Below, piece after piece: positions 1 through 11,305 of a DNA stretch of 64,000 nucleotides. A program made the translations under genes and the position numbers. The notes beneath the pieces were generated by a model, which saw only the letters and a program-made list of their open reading frames with translations, was not told the DNA's origin and made no database searches. Position 1 is the stretch's first letter. Each line of letters begins with the position of its first letter. Source of the DNA: Lonicera japonica (taxonomy: Eukaryota; Streptophyta; Magnoliopsida; Dipsacales; Caprifoliaceae); NCBI GenBank assembly GCA_021464415.1, contig JAKCWG010000011.1, positions 62,001 through 126,000 on the forward strand, in the 5' to 3' direction.

Positions 1-734
1 ATATCTTCCTATTTGTCAGAATCCTGATACAGGTCGTACGTAAGGCATAAGTGGACTTTAGATAGCCACATTTTACTCCGAAAGGATCGGAATGGTTCTA
101 AGACTTCCAAAAGTTACATTAATATATTTAAGCATGTTAGAATAACCGTAAGTCATTTCAGGTGGTTCGAGTCGAAATTCGGATGTAGATTGCAAGTTTT
201 CAATTTACCCGACTTCACAATTTTTTGTTAACTTGGAGGAAGCGTAACTCCTTCGTTCCTCGTCAAATTGAGTTTTTGTTTGTGTAGGACCCTAGATTTT
301 TAGGCAATCTACAACTTTTGTGTTTCATCCAAAGGCAAATTTGGACCTTGCAGTCCTTAGATAAAGGACTGGGTTATATAACTGTTTGGTTTCTTTTATC
401 GTATTATAAATGGATTATGACTTTGATCAAAGATTTGTAAAGTAAACTTGTATAAATAGTTTTTCATATATGTGGTGTAAATTTAAAATGTGGAGTCGTT
501 GGTGTTGTTTTTGTATGAAAATGGTTTTAAATTTAATAGGGCGGATTGTTGTATAAACAGACTCCAAATGCCGAAATTTTCTAAAAACGGGATTTTTATT
601 AATCGCTCTTTATCTGAGATTACTTTTTTTAAAAAATTGAAAATTTTACATTTTGAACCCGCCGTCGTGCACGTTGCCCATGATTAACCAGATCCCGGAT
701 GTGAAAATCTCAAAACGGGATTCTCGGCGTCACA
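1..734 (+). mobile_element. Gypsy LTR, 3' part, decayed
   Basis: The interior matches the A-type LTR near 3970-4190 (the stretch about GGTGGTTCGAGTCG, then TTTACCCGACTTCACAA), and the segment ends in the LTR-type terminus GGCGTCACA. No primer site follows, so it is a 3' LTR or solo LTR remnant. Its start lies outside the window. An internal deletion around 350 joins two parts that are well separated in the other copies. It has no coding capacity. Confidence 0.7.
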
Positions 735-1041
735 AGAAGAGTCTCAAATATGCCAGGTTAAGCAATCCTAAAACCTTCTCCACTACTTCCAAAGTGGACT
801 CGATCCTGATCTGAACACTCACTATGGAAGAAAGAATAGCATATACATTACTAGGACGAGACTTCTTAAGGGTAAGAATGAGTGATAAGCAGAGACTATG
901 TGTATGATAAATAAGTATAAGGGCATCCAATGTGAAGTTAGACAAGACTCTTTAAGACTATATCTTCCATACCTATCTATATTGCATATCTACCCTTGAA
1001 TCCCCACCAAGAAAATCAAACCTATTGCTCTGATACCAACT
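735..1041 (-). mobile_element. Leader remnant of a minus-strand gypsy element
   Basis: This short stretch lies between the plus-strand LTR on the left and the primer site of the minus-strand LTR on the right. Read on the minus strand it begins with the primer site, so it should be 5' UTR. No gag is recognisable, and the rest of the element is missing or replaced by the LTR at 1-734. Confidence 0.5.
1027..1038 (-). other. Primer binding site, tRNA-iMet type
   Basis: On the minus strand it reads TGGTATCAGAGC, complementary to the 3' end of initiator methionine tRNA. It lies 3 bases from the LTR end, which fixes that LTR as a minus-strand 5' LTR. Confidence 0.85.
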
Positions 1042-2276
1042 TGTGATGCCCCGAATCCCATTCTGAGATTTTCACCTTCGAGACCCGGTTAATCACGTTG
1101 TCGTATGCGACGACGGGTGTGAATTATAAAGGAAAAAATATTAAATCCATTTAAAAAAAAAAATTGACATGTGGAGTTTGTAAAATACGATATCCGCCCT
1201 ATAATAAAAAGAACAATCTCTGTTCAATCATTTCACAAACAACCATTAAGTAAAAATACTCCACATCTGATACACTTTATCAAAGTCCGTTTAAGTATAA
1301 GTTTATACAACAGTCCCAAATCCTTTTAAATAAATACAGGTATCTTAAAGTGTAATATAAAGACATGAATATCCTAGTCCTTAACTAAAGGACTACAAAG
1401 CTGGTAAAGGACATCAGAGCTTTTATGGACATACAGCGCGTGCGACCCTCGAGTATGGACATGCAAAAACTGTTAAAAATTAAGTAATTAGCAAATCCGG
1501 GCTCAGTGGGAACTATGAGGGTTTATACAAAAGATAAGGTTTTCCACATGAAAGCGTAGGTAACTTATATATATATAAGGAAAATAGGTAGGTTGCTTAA
1601 TACAATTATATGGAAACCTTACTATGCAATTTACCCTGTATGTGTGTGCCAGATCCGACTAAACCTTTTATTCTAAATATAGGAAACTATTCTTCTTTAC
1701 TAATCATTCTCGTGTCTAGATCTCATCATATAGCATTCTACATTGTAAGCATTCTAAGGGTTTGCACATTATAAGTATCAATCTATTTTGATGTACTAGT
1801 ATTGTAACTACAGTCAGTAATTGTTCTCAGTTACCCAACAGTGTATAAGGTATGATCATTTCCTAAGCCAAGTATTTTAGTTATCACTTTGTTTATAGTA
1901 CATTAAGTCATCCACGCCTCGCTTACTATAAGGTATCTCATCAATTATAAAATATAACAGAATATGTATACATACATACATAATCACATAACACTGATAT
2001 CCAGCCTTAGCTTACCCCCATGGTATACTAGGCCTAGAACTTTGGTTCCCGAAGGCCTTAAAACTCTAAATGAATCATGATACCAATGGTCGTCTAAGCA
2101 TCACCAGGTCTGCATTTCATGGCCTTTCACCCACGCGACAGTAGGGCCTCTCATTCATTTCAGTGCACGGTTTCAGTTCTTGCACCCAGGGGCACTCTGT
2201 CCCAACTTAAGGCCTCAATCGTTAGAGACCAACCCGAGACCTCACATGGACTATACAATCTCATCATCATCATCAT

Positions 2277-2307
<31 letters not shown>

Positions 2308-2308
2308 G
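2277..2308. repeat. (CA)n(TA)n microsatellite
   Basis: A CA run is followed by a TA run inside the gypsy LTR. It also produces a spurious open frame. Confidence 0.9.
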
Positions 2309-2419
2309 TAGCAGATCAATACACATCATCACAGTCATTCATCTCTCACAATGAATGCATATGTATATATATATATGAATCACGTACGGATATGTACATA
2401 TAACATCACAGTACACAGG

Positions 2420-2802
2420 TGTAACGACCCGGTCGCACCTCAGTACGATATTGTCCGCTCTGGGTAGCGTCCTAGACAGGCCTCAGCCCCAGGACATCTA
2501 CCCTCACGGCTTTGTTTCTGGGAGCTCACGACCAGCTTCCCAGGGGGTCACCCATCCTGGGATTTCTCTGGTCCAAGCACGCTTAACTTCGGAGTTCTCA
2601 TGGGATCCGAAGCCAGTGAGCTACCCAAAAGGCCTCGTACTTAATTAGCGACCATATCTTACTTATATGGGTCTCCAAAGATCCCCCAACTTCCGGTGTG
2701 GGATGCCCCCTTTGAGCTACCATTCCTCCACACAAGGGAGTACTCATCGCTCGAGCTACCATTCCTCCACACAAGGGAGTACTCATCACTCAGGGCGTCA
2801 CA
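2420..2802 (-). repeat. Cassandra 3' LTR
   Basis: On the plus strand it runs TGTAACGACCCGG to GGGCGTCACA. It carries a 39-bp tandem duplication (2714-2752, 2753-2791) that is also in the other LTR, so the duplication predates this insertion. Confidence 0.92.
2534..2605 (-). promoter_or_regulatory. 5S rRNA-like segment in Cassandra LTR
   Basis: On the minus strand it contains GTTAAGCGTGCTTGG (5S A-box region) and GGATGGGTGACCCCCTGG (C-box region), separated as in plant 5S rRNA. The 5' and 3' ends of 5S are absent, so this is an internal pol III promoter-like module rather than a 5S gene. Confidence 0.9.
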
Positions 2803-2858
2803 TCCTTCCCCCCAAGGGAATCGACGTCCTCGTCGACACACCGTACTCTGTGGGGTCC

Positions 2859-2870
2859 GCTCTGATACCA
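2859..2870 (-). other. Cassandra primer binding site
   Basis: On the minus strand it reads TGGTATCAGAGC, two bases inside the right-hand (5') LTR. Confidence 0.9.
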
Positions 2871-2872
2871 TT

Positions 2873-3255
2873 TGTAACGACCCGGTCGCACCTCAGTACG
2901 ATATTGTCCGCTCTGGGTAGCGTCCTAGACAGGCCTCAGCCCCAGGACATCTACCCTCACGGCTTTGTTTCTGGGAGCTCACGACCAGCTTCCCAGGGGG
3001 TCACCCATCCTGGGATTTCTCTGGTCCAAGCACGCTTAACTTCGGAGTTCTCATGGGATCCGAAGCCAGTGAGCTACCCAAAAGGCCTCGTACTTAATTA
3101 GCGACCATATCTTACTTATATGGGTCTCCAAAGATCCCCCAACTTCCGGTGTGGGATGCCCCCTTTGAGCTACCATTCCTCCACACAAGGGAGTACTCAT
3201 CGCTCGAGCTACCATTCCTCCACACAAGGGAGTACTCATCACTCAGGGCGTCACA
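2873..3255 (-). repeat. Cassandra 5' LTR
   Basis: It is identical by eye to the left LTR over 383 bp and is followed by the TSD ACAGG. Its 5S-like segment lies at about 2987-3058. Confidence 0.92.
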
Positions 3256-3757
3256 ACAGGTGGCCATTCGCATCAATACCATATATGGAAATAGATATTT
3301 AATCATACATTACTCGTATTGTTTCATTAATCTCATAGTCAAGTTATAAACGTATTCTACAATCATTTATCGAATTGTATATACGTATAAATCATCCTCC
3401 GCCATCTATATGTTTAATAGGTTTACTGCTATATAATCAATCAGGTGTCACGGCCAACCAGCTTATCATGTGCGTCATATCATGCGTTGCCTCTAAAGGC
3501 CTATTGTTACAAGTCTATTCAGGTAGTATGGCCTACGGACTTAGTATTATTAAGAAAGACATCGTGGCAAGTTATATGTGTTATGTTATACCCATGAATA
3601 CCTTATTATAGCCTTCAAGCCATATAATTTAGTTAAACATTAGTTATTTGGCTTATTGCTTAATTAGTGAATTTGCGGCTTCCTAGCTGTAGCAGTACAC
3701 GCAACTATGACAACCCATGCCTAACTAGGTACTTTCATTCTACCACAAGAGATTTAT

Positions 3758-5233
3758 TATAATACCCCCATGTTTTGAAATGCAAGCTAGTACTCTTTAT
3801 AAGCCCGATTAATGCTTAAATCCCGTTAGCGCTTGAATTCTTTCTTTTGGACCTTTCCGAGTCAGTTTGTAACACCCCGTTCCTAAATCTCAAGTTTATC
3901 GCATTCAAAAATCGCGATTATGGCGATTTAGAGTTCCGAATAGTGGACTATTGTTCAAAAAGGAGCAACAGGGTTCGGAGACTTCCATTAAGTCATTTTG
4001 GGTGGTTCGAGTCGAAATCGGGATGTAGATTGCAAGTTTTCAATTTACCCGACTTCACAATTTTTAGTTAACTTGGAGGAAGCGTAAATCCTTCATTCCT
4101 CGTCAGATTGAGTTTCCCTTTAGAAGGTACCCGAGATTTTTCGGCAATCTACAACTTTCGTGTTTCAGCCAAAGGCAAATTCGGACTTATACTAGGTCGA
4201 AAATGAGCATGAAATAGGTCAATCGCTATCAATTGTTAATTCGGTAACATTAATGCGCTGACTTCGTCGAATTTTTGAAAATTATCTGTCCATAATTTGA
4301 AGACACTTACTTCTAGGAAGTTGTAGAGCTCCAAGTAAGCTTTCAGTGGACATAAAGATCACCGTGGACATAAAGATCACCTCAATCGGACATCTGAGCG
4401 AGAAGTTATGGCCATTCAAAGTATAATGCAGCAGGTCCTTAAAACCCCAGCGTGTGACTAGTAACAAAATTAGCAACAGTATATTTATATACATGATCTC
4501 CTTCCTTTCTTCCTTTCTTCCTCATTTTCATCTTCACTGCCGAGAGCTCTCTAGAGAGAGTTGGAGAGTTCTAATTTAAAGAAATTCAAAGGATTGTTTA
4601 AACAAATCATCACCAACCAAAATTCCATTAAATCATTTACCAAAAACCTCCATCTACAATTACTATTCATCTCCTTATTCATCTTCCTTCATCTCCATAG
4701 CTAGGGCTTGAAGAGAAGATTAGGAATCTTGTAATTGGTGGACTGAGGGCTCGGAACGGGCCTTCAAACTAGAAGAACGAACTTCGTAGAGGTGGGAATC
4801 AAACTCTTAACTTGTTTTCTAACTTGTTACAACCAAATTACAATTTTTCCTCATAAAGATATATATGTCTAGCATGTGAAAAATGAGACTTTTGAATACA
4901 TGAATTTACTTTGCTTTCGAGATGAAATTAATGCTTTCAATAGACTATATATGGTTTAAATTACATGATCTAAACTAAAGTGCCTGATTTATCACTTGAT
5001 TTGGGGAAATTACATAAATAATCCTAACTCATTTAAAATGAGTTTGTATATAGATGATGGTATTATACTTAAATATTGAAATGGGTGTTTAAACAACCTA
5101 TTTGTAAAATAAACTGTTTATTTTATCTATGAATTGAAGTTATATATTTGAATCATACCTAAAACCCACTTGGACCTTACCTTGAAAATAATAACTTCTG
5201 ACATATGATTTGTATTATTTCTTTATTGGTCCA
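3758..5233 (+). repeat. Element A 5' LTR, first segment
   Basis: It matches 24505-25864. About 110 bp in, both copies contain a second LTR-like start (TGTAACACCCCGTTC at 3868 and 24614), so that arrangement was already part of the LTR when A inserted. It ends at GTCCA, the TSD of the B array. Confidence 0.85.
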
Positions 5234-5899
5234 TGATATGATCCGGTCTAGCTTCAATTTCTATTCAACCATGGTGGTTTGTGGCATTCTAAATGATGAT
5301 CCATATCTGATGAATTACAAGGATAGAGCATGGAAATTCAAAAAGAATTCCATAGAATTTCAAGACTTCTATATTATTTCCTTAATTATTTAGGAGTTTA
5401 TTTTAGTCGTCTTATTTTATTATTCAATTAGGAATTAGATTAGTAGTTTCCTTTTTGAATAAGTTTCCTTATTATTTATTATTATTTTCCTTATTGTTTT
5501 AGGATTATTCTGGTAGAAGTTATTTTCCTTTTCTAAGTAGGAATTAGTTTCCTTTTTGAATTAGGATTCTAGGTTTGTTTCTCCTATTTAAAGGAGGCAC
5601 ATTATTGTTTTATTAATTAAGTTTTGATGATTAATTAAATTGAGAGCTTTCTCTTTGTGTTCTTTAAGAGCATGTTGAACATGTTGAATTGAATAAATTC
5701 AATTGTTCTTGACTTATCAATCTAGCAATCACACTAGATTGTGGCGTCATTCATTATACCGAGGTTCGCGCTTCTTTAAGCGTTGGGTTGAGGTTTCCGC
5801 CTTCCATCTTTTGCGTGATTCCAAGGTTCTAGTCTGTTTATAGACAACGGGTCAAGGATCCATTAGCCTGGCTAGGAAAGACGATTTAGGTTCGCGTCA
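5234..5899 (+). repeat. Element B LTR 1
   Basis: 666 bp, from TGATATGATCCGG to TTCGCGTCA. A TATA-like TATTTAAAGG lies near 5585. It differs from LTR 2 by very few bases, including a 3-base insertion near 5511. The first part of the LTR keeps an open frame that continues the upstream polyprotein frame (see LTR 2). Confidence 0.9.
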
Positions 5900-5900
5900 T

Positions 5901-5912
5901 TGGTATCAGAGG
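5901..5912 (+). other. Element B primer binding site, copy 1
   Basis: TGGTATCAGAGG, one base after LTR 1, is complementary to the 3' end of initiator tRNA-Met. The same site follows the other B-type LTRs at 9525, 13083 and 16025. Confidence 0.9.
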
Positions 5913-6042
5913 AAACTTTTCTATCCAAGTTTTCTATCTTTAGTTTATTGTTATTTCAATTTCGTAGTAGATTCTTGTTGAAACCCTAGGTCTTCATTAT
6001 TGTTAATATTTGTTAGGGTTTTTATAGATTCTGAAAAAAAAA

Positions 6043-6256
6043 TCGTGAACAGTGCGATGAACATTACCGTGAACAGTGCGCGATGAACAGTGCCGTGAAC
6101 AGTGTTTTCTGATATGAAAAGTAATCGCGTGAACAGTGATTTATGAAAAAAAAATATCGTGAATAGTGCGATGAACAGTACCGTGAACAGTGCGCGATGA
6201 ACAGTGTTTTCTGATATGAACAGTAATCGCGTGTGACCGTGTCGTTGACAGTGATT
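6043..6256 (+). repeat. GTGAACAGTG leader repeats, copy 1
   Basis: Imperfect tandem variants of a motif based on CGTGAACAGTGCGATGAACAGT lie in the 5' leader between primer site and gag. Equivalent blocks occur at 9663-9870, 16165-16347 and, shortened, at 13253-13299. Such leader repeats could fold, but no function is shown. Confidence 0.85.
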
Positions 6257-6978
6257 TCTGAAAAAAAATACATAATTCTGAATTATTTGTAAACCCTAGA
6301 AAAAAATATATATATTATTTTGTTTGGGGTGAGTTGTTTTGAATTAGAATACATTAAAGTTTGAATTGTTCAAGTGAAAACCCTAGGTTTCTTCATGCTT
6401 CATTGAATAGGGTTTTGATTGTTATGAAAGTTTGCGCTATTGTTGAAATTGAGGATTCAAGTTGAACCCTAGAAAATTCCGAATAATATTCAATCGTTTG
6501 GGTTTATTTATCATTGTTGCATCCTTAGTCTAGTTGGGATTCTTATTTTGTTCCTTTTAAATCTATTTTGCTTGGGAATTCTAGATATTCATAGGAACTT
6601 TGAATTACTTTATCAACTAGGACTTGTTGCTTGTTTGTTCTTTAAAATTCTGCTTGCATATTCTAGCAATTCTAGAAATTCGTTTGGCTCATTAATATTG
6701 CTAGAATTTGGTTTCTTTAGTCCTTGGTATTACATTGTGGAAAACGTCTAAATCTAAATGATTGGGTGTGTGATTGGTTGTTGAGGGCTTGTGATATTCA
6801 TATTATTCAACGTGTTTTGGAGTTCCAAAGAGAAAATTGTGAGGTTTATTATTACTTGAGTGACAAACACGAGAGGAATAAAAATAAAAATTGTGTGATA
6901 CTTGAGTGATACACGTAAGGGAGTGCGTGAGGAAACTTTTATTTCTTTATTTGCATTAATCTTTATTTTGCAGCGAGA

Positions 6979-9020
6979 ATGTCAAGTTACTTTAATTTTG
7001 AGCAAAGTTGGCGTGATGAGGAGTTTAAAGATGATAGCGCACGACTAAGAAATCTAGAAATTAGACGGCGCAGACAGTTAAGTGAAACTCCTAAGAAAGG
7101 AGAAAACAAAATTTGGAAAAGAAAGGAGAAAACAAAATTTGGGTAGTTGTAGCACGAAAAAGGCATTCCTTGTTTGATGATGAGAATTGTTCTAAGTTTA
7201 ACGAACTGTTTTCCAAAACTTATGAGCAATTTAAGAGGAGGGAAAGTTTTATGCCAAACCAAATTGAAGAGCATGCCGTAGAAGGTGAATTGCTAGCTGA
7301 ATGTGGTGACCCAAAGCGTTTGCGAACGAATATATTTCGAACTAGCTGCCCTCGTGCAACGAGAAGGTGTGTAGTTTGATAATTTAATGAGGGAGTTTAC
7401 TCAAACTTTGCTAGCACAACAATGATTGAGAAGTTGAAATTGCCTACGTTCAAACACCCGTGTCCTTATAAGTTGCAATGGCTGAATAATAATGGGGTGA
7501 TAAGGGTGAACGAGCAAGTGCTTGTTTCTCTTAGCATTGGAAAGTACAAGGATGAAGTTTTATGCGATGTGGTTCCAATGCAAGCTAGCCACATAATTTT
7601 GGATCGACAATGGCAACTTGATAGGCAAGTCAATTACAACGGCGTTTCTAATAAATACTCTTTCAAGATGAATGAGAGAACCATTACTCTTGTTACATTG
7701 CCACCAAAGCAAGCTCATGAAGATTAAATGAAGTTACAAAAGTGAGAGTGATAAAAAAGGAGAGAGTGAGCAAAAGCAAGAAAAGAGTAGTAAGGCTAGT
7801 GAGGAAAGGAAAGAGAGTAATGTGGCTACTGAGGAAAAGAAAGAGTGTGAAAGGAAAATAAAGAGAATGAGGTAAAAGAGAGAGAAAAGAAAATTCAGTG
7901 ATCTTTAGTGAGAATGAGTTTGAAAAAGACTTGAGTGAAGTGAGGGAGATTGAGGCAAAACAGAGTGAATCGGAGGAAGACTTTTCAAATACTAACAATT
8001 TTAATCCCGTTTTGCCTATATCTATTGTGTCTTATTTGCAGGGCGTTGGAGATCAACACCAAGGAAAAGTTGAGTTGGAACATAGACAGCAAGCTTTAGA
8101 GCAAGGTGTTGATGAACTTGAATTGGAAAGTTGTTGCCCAAAGAAGCTTATGGGATTCAAAACTAAGCGTGGATTGTTTGAATGGGTAACTAACTCTGTG
8201 AATTTGAATAATGCTTTTGTGAGTTTAAATAATTAAAATTTTGAGCCATTCTTCGGAAAAATTGTTTTGAAAGGCTTTGATCATTGGAATATCACATTAT
8301 CATGTAACAATAGTAGTCTGAATTGTTACTTATCGATTAGTTGGAATAATCAATTGCTTATGATGAATTTTGATGCGCTAATTGCTAACCTCAAGAAGTG
8401 CACTCTTGGCACGAATGAGACTATGTTTCTTCGCTTTTTTGAGTGTTGTAGGTAAGCCGGATTTAGCGGGGGAGTTGAATAGCATGGCAGCCATAGAGAG
8501 TGAAAGAAATACGGAGATCGGAGATTAGTTACGGAGGAGATCAAGGAATTTCCAAGGCAGCCATGGAAGCGAGGTGGATCTTTGCAAAGGGAGAGAAGAA
8601 ATTCTAGCCAAAGAACTGGAGTTGGAAGTTGATGAAGTGGAGCATGTAGACTTCATTGGTGTGGACAAGTATGATTTCCATCCGAATTATCAGCCGGGAA
8701 GTTTCTTCAATGAACTAAAGATGATCGAGTTGAAGCATAGCCTCAAGTTCGATGAATTCCGTTTGTCAAAGAAGGCCAAGCTGCAAATTGGAAGATGTGG
8801 GTTGAATCAAACAAAGCTTAGCAAATATTCGAGGACGAATCTTCTTGAAGAAGAGGGGTATGATATGATCCGGTCTAGCTTCAATTTCTATTCAACCATG
8901 GTGGTTTGTGGCATTCTAAATGATGATCCATATCTGATGAATTACAAGGATAGAGCATGGAAATTCAAAAAGAATTCCATAGAATTTCAAGACTTCTATA
9001 TTATTTCCTTAATTATTTAG
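6979..9020 (+). pseudogene. B polyprotein, internal copy 1, frameshifted
   Basis: This is the disrupted twin of 10589-12353. It starts at the same ATG, preceded by a splice-acceptor-like TTTTGCAG. Compared with copy 2 it carries about a dozen small insertions or deletions within 1.5 kb: a partial duplication near 7091-7135, single extra bases near 7165, 7312, 7348 and 7388, a 7-base insertion near 8520, and others. These break the frame into fragments of 88, 101, 112, 62 and 148 residues. Substitutions are few. The last fragment (8574-9020) passes through the polypurine tract into LTR 2. The excess of indels over substitutions suggests either assembly error in a near-identical tandem repeat or relaxed decay. 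Confidence 0.8.
8848..8860 (+). other. Polypurine tract before LTR 2
   Basis: AAGAAGAGGGG directly precedes the LTR start. It is embedded in the frame encoding RTNLLEEEGYD, a usual end of plant gypsy polyproteins. Confidence 0.8.
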
Positions 9021-9523
9021 GAGTTTATTTTAGTCGTCTTATTTTATTATTCAATTAGGAATTAGATTAGTAGTTTCCTTTTTGAATAAGTTTCCTTATT
9101 ATTTATTATTATTTTTCTTATTGTTTTAGGATTATTCTAGAAGTTATTTTCCTTTTCTAAGTAGGAATTAGTTTCCTTTTTGAATTAGGATTCTAGGTTT
9201 GTTTCTCCTATTTAAAGGAGGCACATTATTGTTTTATTAATTAAGTTTTGATGATTAATTAAATTGAGAGCTTTCTCTTTGTGTTCTTTAAGAGCATGTT
9301 GAACATGTTGAATTGAATAAATTCAATTGTTCTTGACTTATCAATCTAGCAATCACACTAGATTGTGGCGTCATTCATTATACCGAGGTTCGCGCTTCTT
9401 TAAGCGTTGGGTTGAGGTTTCCGCCTTCCATCTTTTGCGTGATTCCAAGGTTCTAGTCTGTTTATAGACAACGGGTCAAGGATCCATTAGCCTGGCTAGG
9501 AAAGACGATTTAGGTTCGCGTCA
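8861..9523 (+). repeat. Element B LTR 2 (shared)
   Basis: 663 bp, flanked by a polypurine tract on the left and a primer site on the right, so it acts as 3' LTR of unit 1 and 5' LTR of unit 2. The upstream frame continues to 9020, about 160 bases into the LTR, adding a tail with the motif DRAWKFK. Confidence 0.9.
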
Positions 9524-10588
9524 TTGGTATCAGAGGAAACTTTTCTATCCAAGTTTTCTATCTTTAGTTTATTGTTATTTCAATTTCGTAGTAGATTCTT
9601 GAAACCCTAGGTCTTCATTATTGTTAATATTTGTTAGGGTTTTTATAGATTCTGAAAAAAAAATCGTGAACAGTGCGATGAACATTACCGTGAACAGTGC
9701 GCGATGAACAGTGCCGTGAACAGTGTTTTCTGATATGAAAAGTAATCGCGTGAACAGTGATTTATGAAAAAAAAATATCGTGAATAGTGCGATGAACAGT
9801 ACCGTGAACAGTGCGCGATGAACAGTGTTTTCTGATATGAACAGTAATCGCGTGAACAGTGATTTCTGAAAAAAAATACATAATTCTGAATTATTTGTAA
9901 ATCCTAGAAAAAAATATATATATTATTTTGTTTGGGGTGAGTTGTTTTGAATTAGAATACATTAAAGTTTGAATTGTTCAAGTGAAAACCCTAGGTTTCT
10001 TCATGCTTCATTGAATAGGGTTTTGATTGTTATGAAAGTTTGCGCTATTGTTGAAATTGAGGATTCAAGTTGAACCCTAGAAAATTCCGAATAATATTCA
10101 ATCGTTTGGGTTTATTTATCATTGTTGCATCCTTAGTCTAGTTGGGATTCTTATTTTGTTCCTTTTAAATCTATTTTGCTTGGGAATTCTAGATATTCAT
10201 AGGAACTTTGAATTACTTTATCAACTAGGACTTGTTGCTTGTTTGTTCTTTAAAATTCTGCTTGCATATTCTAGCAATTCTAGAAATTCGTTTGGCTCAT
10301 TAATATTGCTAGAATTTGGTTTCTTTAGTCCTTGGTATTACATTTTGTGGAAAACGTCTAAATCTAAATGATTGGGTGTGTGATTGGTTGTTGAGGGCTT
10401 GTGATATTCATATTATTCAACGTGTTTTGGAGTTCCAAAGAGAAAATTGTGAGGTTTATTATTACTTGAGTGACAAACACGAGAGGAATAAAAATAAAAA
10501 TTGTGTGATACTTGAGTGATACACGTAAGGGAGTGCGTGAGGAAACTTTTATTTCTTTATTTGCATTAATCTTTATTTTGCAGCGAGA

Positions 10589-11305
10589 ATGTCAAGTTAC
10601 TTTAATTTTGAGCAAAGTTGGCGTGATGAGGAGTTTAAAGATGATAGCGCACGACTAAGAAATCTAGAAATTAGACGGCGCAGACAGTTAAGTGAAACTC
10701 CTAACAGGGAAAGGAGAAAACAAAATTTGGGTAGTAGCACGAAAAAGGCTTCCTTGTTTGATGATGAGAATTGTTCTAAGTTTAACGAACTGTTTTCCAA
10801 AACTTATGAGCAATTTAAGAGGAGGGAAAGTTTTATGCCAAACCAAATTGAAGAGCATGCCGTAGAAGGTGAATTGCTAGCTGAATGTGGTGACCCAAGC
10901 GTGCGAACGAATATATTTCGAACTAGATGCCTCGTGCAAGAGAAGGTGTGTAGTTTGATAATTTATGAGGGAGTTTACTCAAACTTTGCTAGCACAACAA
11001 TGATTGAGAAGTTGAAATTGCCTACGTTCAAACACCCGTGTCCTTATAAGTTGCAATGGCTGAATAATAATGGGGTGATAAGGGTGAACGAGCAAGTGCT
11101 TGTTTCTCTTAGCATTGGGAAGTACAAGGATGAAGTTTTATGCGATGTGGTTCCAATGCAAGCTGCCCACATAATTTTGGGTCGACAATGGCAACTTGAT
11201 AGGCAAGTCAATTACAACGGCGTTTCTAATAAATACTCTTTCAAGATGAATGAGAGAACCGTTACTCTTGTTCCATTGCCACCAAAGCAAGCTCATGAAG
11301 ATTAA
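10589..11305 (+). CDS. B ORF a: gag-like plus dead aspartic protease
   Basis: 238 residues. Residues 1-90 are charged and helix-rich (start MSSYFNFEQSWRDEEFKDD) and related to the B' ORF at 13507. Roughly residues 110-230 match the retropepsin-like protease of plant gypsy polyproteins: PYKLQWLNNNGVIRVN, SIGKYKDEVLCDVVPM, then HIILGRQW. In that family the catalytic motif is D-S/G-G; here the same place reads IIYEGVYSN, so the catalytic aspartate is lost and the enzyme should be inactive. The frame ends in TAA where B' has CAA (near 14088), so one C-to-T change split a longer ORF. ORF b begins at once (stop and ATG abut as TAAATG). The start is preceded by a TTTTGCAG acceptor-like site. Confidence 0.8.
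   Translation: MSSYFNFEQSWRDEEFKDDSARLRNLEIRRRRQLSETPNRERRKQNLGSSTKKASLFDDENCSKFNELFSKTYEQFKRRESFMPNQIEEHAVEGELLAECGDPSVRTNIFRTRCLVQEKVCSLIIYEGVYSNFASTTMIEKLKLPTFKHPCPYKLQWLNNNGVIRVNEQVLVSLSIGKYKDEVLCDVVPMQAAHIILGRQWQLDRQVNYNGVSNKYSFKMNERTVTLVPLPPKQAHED

Larger units (their letters stand above)
2420..3255 (-). mobile_element. Complete Cassandra-type TRIM retrotransposon
   Basis: This is a short non-coding LTR element of 836 bp with two 383-bp LTRs that are identical by eye, separated by 70 bp. The 5-bp TSD ACAGG flanks it perfectly at 2415-2419 and 3256-3260. On the minus strand the internal region begins with an iMet primer site (2859-2870) and ends with a purine tract beside the left LTR. 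Each LTR carries a 5S rRNA-derived segment with recognisable A-box and C-box sequence, which defines Cassandra. Such elements depend on proteins supplied by autonomous elements. Identical LTRs mean a recent insertion, into an older gypsy LTR. Confidence 0.93.
1042..3757 (-). mobile_element. Minus-strand gypsy 5' LTR, left segment
   Basis: It starts TGTGATGCCCCG next to the primer site and shares blocks such as GGGCTCAGTGGGAACTAT with the LTRs at 26010-29396 and 34259-34975. It is interrupted at 2420-3255 by Cassandra and ends at the TSD of element A. The sequence resumes after A at 30567. Without insertions the LTR is about 3.2 kb, similar to the 3387-bp solo LTR of the same family. Confidence 0.75.

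Noticed and set aside
2534..2605. 5S rRNA gene
   Set aside because: Only the internal control region is 5S-like; ends are missing and it sits in a Cassandra LTR in three copies.
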